From positions 1-6,162 of the forward strand of contig CALBTX010000154.1 in assembly GCA_937967685.1 (NCBI GenBank): a stretch of 6,162 nt of DNA, given 5' to 3'. The stretch comes from an uncultured Bacillaceae bacterium (GTDB lineage Bacteria; Bacillota; Bacilli; Caldalkalibacillales; Caldalkalibacillaceae). Shown one piece after another: positions 5,002 to 6,162 of the stretch; the first letter of the stretch is position 1; every line of letters begins with the position of its first letter. Position numbers and translations under genes: made by a program. Under the pieces are notes generated by a model. It saw only the letters and a list, made by a program, of their open reading frames with translations. It did not search any database and was not told where the DNA came from.

Positions 5002-6108
5002 TTAATTAGAAGATGCTTTTTCAATTTCAGCCCTAAACTCCTCGACAATCTCTGGGCCGATGGTTTCTGCATGTTTTTCAATCACCGGTTGAACGCCGTC
5101 TTGGAATCTTTGTCGCTCCTCAGGCGTAATTTCCGTGAATTCCATGGACTCTTTCAAGTTTTCCAGGCTGGCCTGATTTTGTTCACGGTTAATTTCACGG
5201 TCGTATTTACCGGCTTCAAGGGCTGCTTCCTGAATGATTTGCTGTTGTTCTTCGGTTAACTCTTCCCAAATCGGCTTACTGAATAAGAAAACGAAAGGCG
5301 TGTACACATGATTGGTGCTGGAAACATAGTCCTGCACTTCGGCATAACCTTCAAGATCAATCGTCGGATAGGGGTTTTCCTGTCCGTCCACCGTGCCCTG
5401 TTGCATGGCAGTGAACAATTCGGCAAAGGACATCGGTGTCGGATTGGCCCCCAATTCGGACCAGGCATCCAAATGGATTTCATTCTCCATCGTACGGATG
5501 ACCAAGCCTTCCACATCTTCTACCGTGGCAACAGGACGGACACTGTTGGTCAAGTTGCGGAAACCGTTTTCCCACCAGGCCAAGCCGATGAGATCTTGCT
5601 CTTCAAGCATGTCCAACATTTTGTCACCGAATGGGCCATCGAGGACAGCATCGGCCACTTCCTCGTTCGGAATCATAAACGGCAAATCGAATACCCCATA
5701 CTCCGGCAGGAAGTTGACCAGCGGAGAGGTGGACGGAATGGTGATTTCCAAATCACCCAGTTGCAACATTTCCGTGGCCACACGGTCATCTCCGATTTGT
5801 GCGGAGTGATAAACTTCCACTGTTAATTCGTCCGTCTGTTCTTCAACCAATTCTTTGAAATGCACTGCCGCTTCATACAACGGCGTTTTATCGTTCAGTC
5901 CGAGGCTGATGCGCAGCGTTCTGGCATCACCGCTTCCGGAATTTGCCGCATCTTCTTCGCCAGTATCATTCGTCTCGTTAGCTCCTTCATTATTCGTCGC
6001 ACCGTTGTCAGCGTTTTCACCGCCGTTATCACCACCGCCACATGCGGCTAATGCCAACAGGGCCATTAAACTGATCAATACTAAAAGAAACTTACGGCTT
6101 TTCTTCAA
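5002..6108 (-). CDS. dctP: TRAP transporter solute-binding lipoprotein, DctP family
   Basis: Extracytoplasmic receptor of a tripartite TRAP transporter, which captures an organic or sugar acid for sodium-driven uptake. Its 368 residues begin with a lipoprotein signal peptide: KKSRK, a hydrophobic stretch at 7-22, and lipobox LAAC with Cys23 as the anchor. A low-complexity Gly/Asn/Glu/Asp linker (about 24-61) precedes the binding domain. DctP hallmarks seen are GFRNLTNS (182-189), GLVIR with the likely carboxylate-binding Arg205, GANPTPM (220-226), and the QQGTVDGQENP stretch (236-246) with Asn245. The TTG start at 6108 is chosen because it gives the charged signal-peptide N terminus and has GAAGGGGG 9 nt upstream. 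The DctQ and DctM membrane subunits are not in the window and do not follow downstream. They may lie beyond the right edge or elsewhere. Neighbours suggest an aldonic acid ligand (galactonate, xylonate or arabinonate), which is inference. Confidence 0.92.
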   Translation of the reverse strand: MKKSRKFLLVLISLMALLALAACGGGDNGGENADNGATNNEGANETNDTGEEDAANSGSGDARTLRISLGLNDKTPLYEAAVHFKELVEEQTDELTVEVYHSAQIGDDRVATEMLQLGDLEITIPSTSPLVNFLPEYGVFDLPFMIPNEEVADAVLDGPFGDKMLDMLEEQDLIGLAWWENGFRNLTNSVRPVATVEDVEGLVIRTMENEIHLDAWSELGANPTPMSFAELFTAMQQGTVDGQENPYPTIDLEGYAEVQDYVSSTNHVYTPFVFLFSKPIWEELTEEQQQIIQEAALEAGKYDREINREQNQASLENLKESMEFTEITPEERQRFQDGVQPVIEKHAETIGPEIVEEFRAEIEKASSN

Positions 6109-6117
6109 CGTTGATTT

Positions 6118-6125
6118 CCCCCTTC
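6118..6125 (-). promoter_or_regulatory. Ribosome binding site supporting the TTG start of dctP
   Basis: GAAGGGGG on the minus strand, 9 nt before TTG 6108. The next in-frame ATG would fall inside the signal peptide and remove its basic N terminus. Confidence 0.7.
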
Positions 6126-6162
6126 GTCATTATAAAAATGTTAAACCACAATCTGCCGACGG

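Noticed and set aside
5308..5826. 172-codon open frame on the plus strand
   Set aside because: It is antisense to the DctP gene and its product resembles nothing. Long reverse frames are expected from the codon use of the real gene.
6129..6134. TATAAT on the minus strand as the dctP -10 box
   Set aside because: The hexamer is perfect, but no -35 box is found at 15-18 nt. Transcription would also begin inside or at the ribosome binding site. It is too weak to call.

Overview
The window looks like a chromosomal catabolic locus from a Bacillaceae-type Firmicute. The reasons are strong GGAGG-like ribosome binding sites before most genes, use of GTG and TTG starts, a lysine-rich lipoprotein signal peptide with an LAAC lipobox, and moderate GC. 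The acidic, Asn/Glu/Asp-rich linker of the lipoprotein would suit an alkaliphilic or salt-tolerant member, but that is inference. All five recognisable genes lie on the minus strand, so transcription runs from the right end to the left. No RNA gene, insertion sequence or CRISPR array was seen.

In transcription order the layout is: (1) a DctP-type TRAP transporter solute-binding lipoprotein (6108-5002); (2) a 304-bp gap with a long imperfect hairpin, three 19-bp tandem repeats and a pair of 15-bp direct repeats; (3) an enolase-superfamily sugar-acid dehydratase resembling D-xylonate/L-arabinonate dehydratases (4697-3444); (4) a gap containing the decayed C-terminal part of a short-chain dehydrogenase and a palindromic candidate operator; (5) dgoD, D-galactonate dehydratase, with a GTG start (3209-2061); (6) a gap with a good sigma-A-type promoter and two inverted repeats; (7) a fumarylacetoacetase-fold protein of the 2-keto-3-deoxypentonate dehydratase type (1936-1025); (8) a short gap; (9) an aldehyde dehydrogenase resembling alpha-ketoglutaric semialdehyde dehydrogenases, cut by the left edge (910-1).

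Together the genes suggest a non-phosphorylative sugar-acid route. The transporter would bring in an aldonic acid, the two dehydratases would make 2-keto-3-deoxy acids, the FAH-fold enzyme would dehydrate a 2-keto-3-deoxypentonate to alpha-ketoglutaric semialdehyde, and the aldehyde dehydrogenase would oxidise that to alpha-ketoglutarate (Weimberg-type chemistry). No 2-keto-3-deoxygalactonate kinase or aldolase is visible, so the usual partners of DgoD are absent here. D-galactonate and L-arabinonate share the same C2-C4 stereochemistry, so the dgoD product may work on L-arabinonate or on both. The genes are separated by 114-304 bp, and several gaps carry their own candidate control signals, so they need not form one tight operon.
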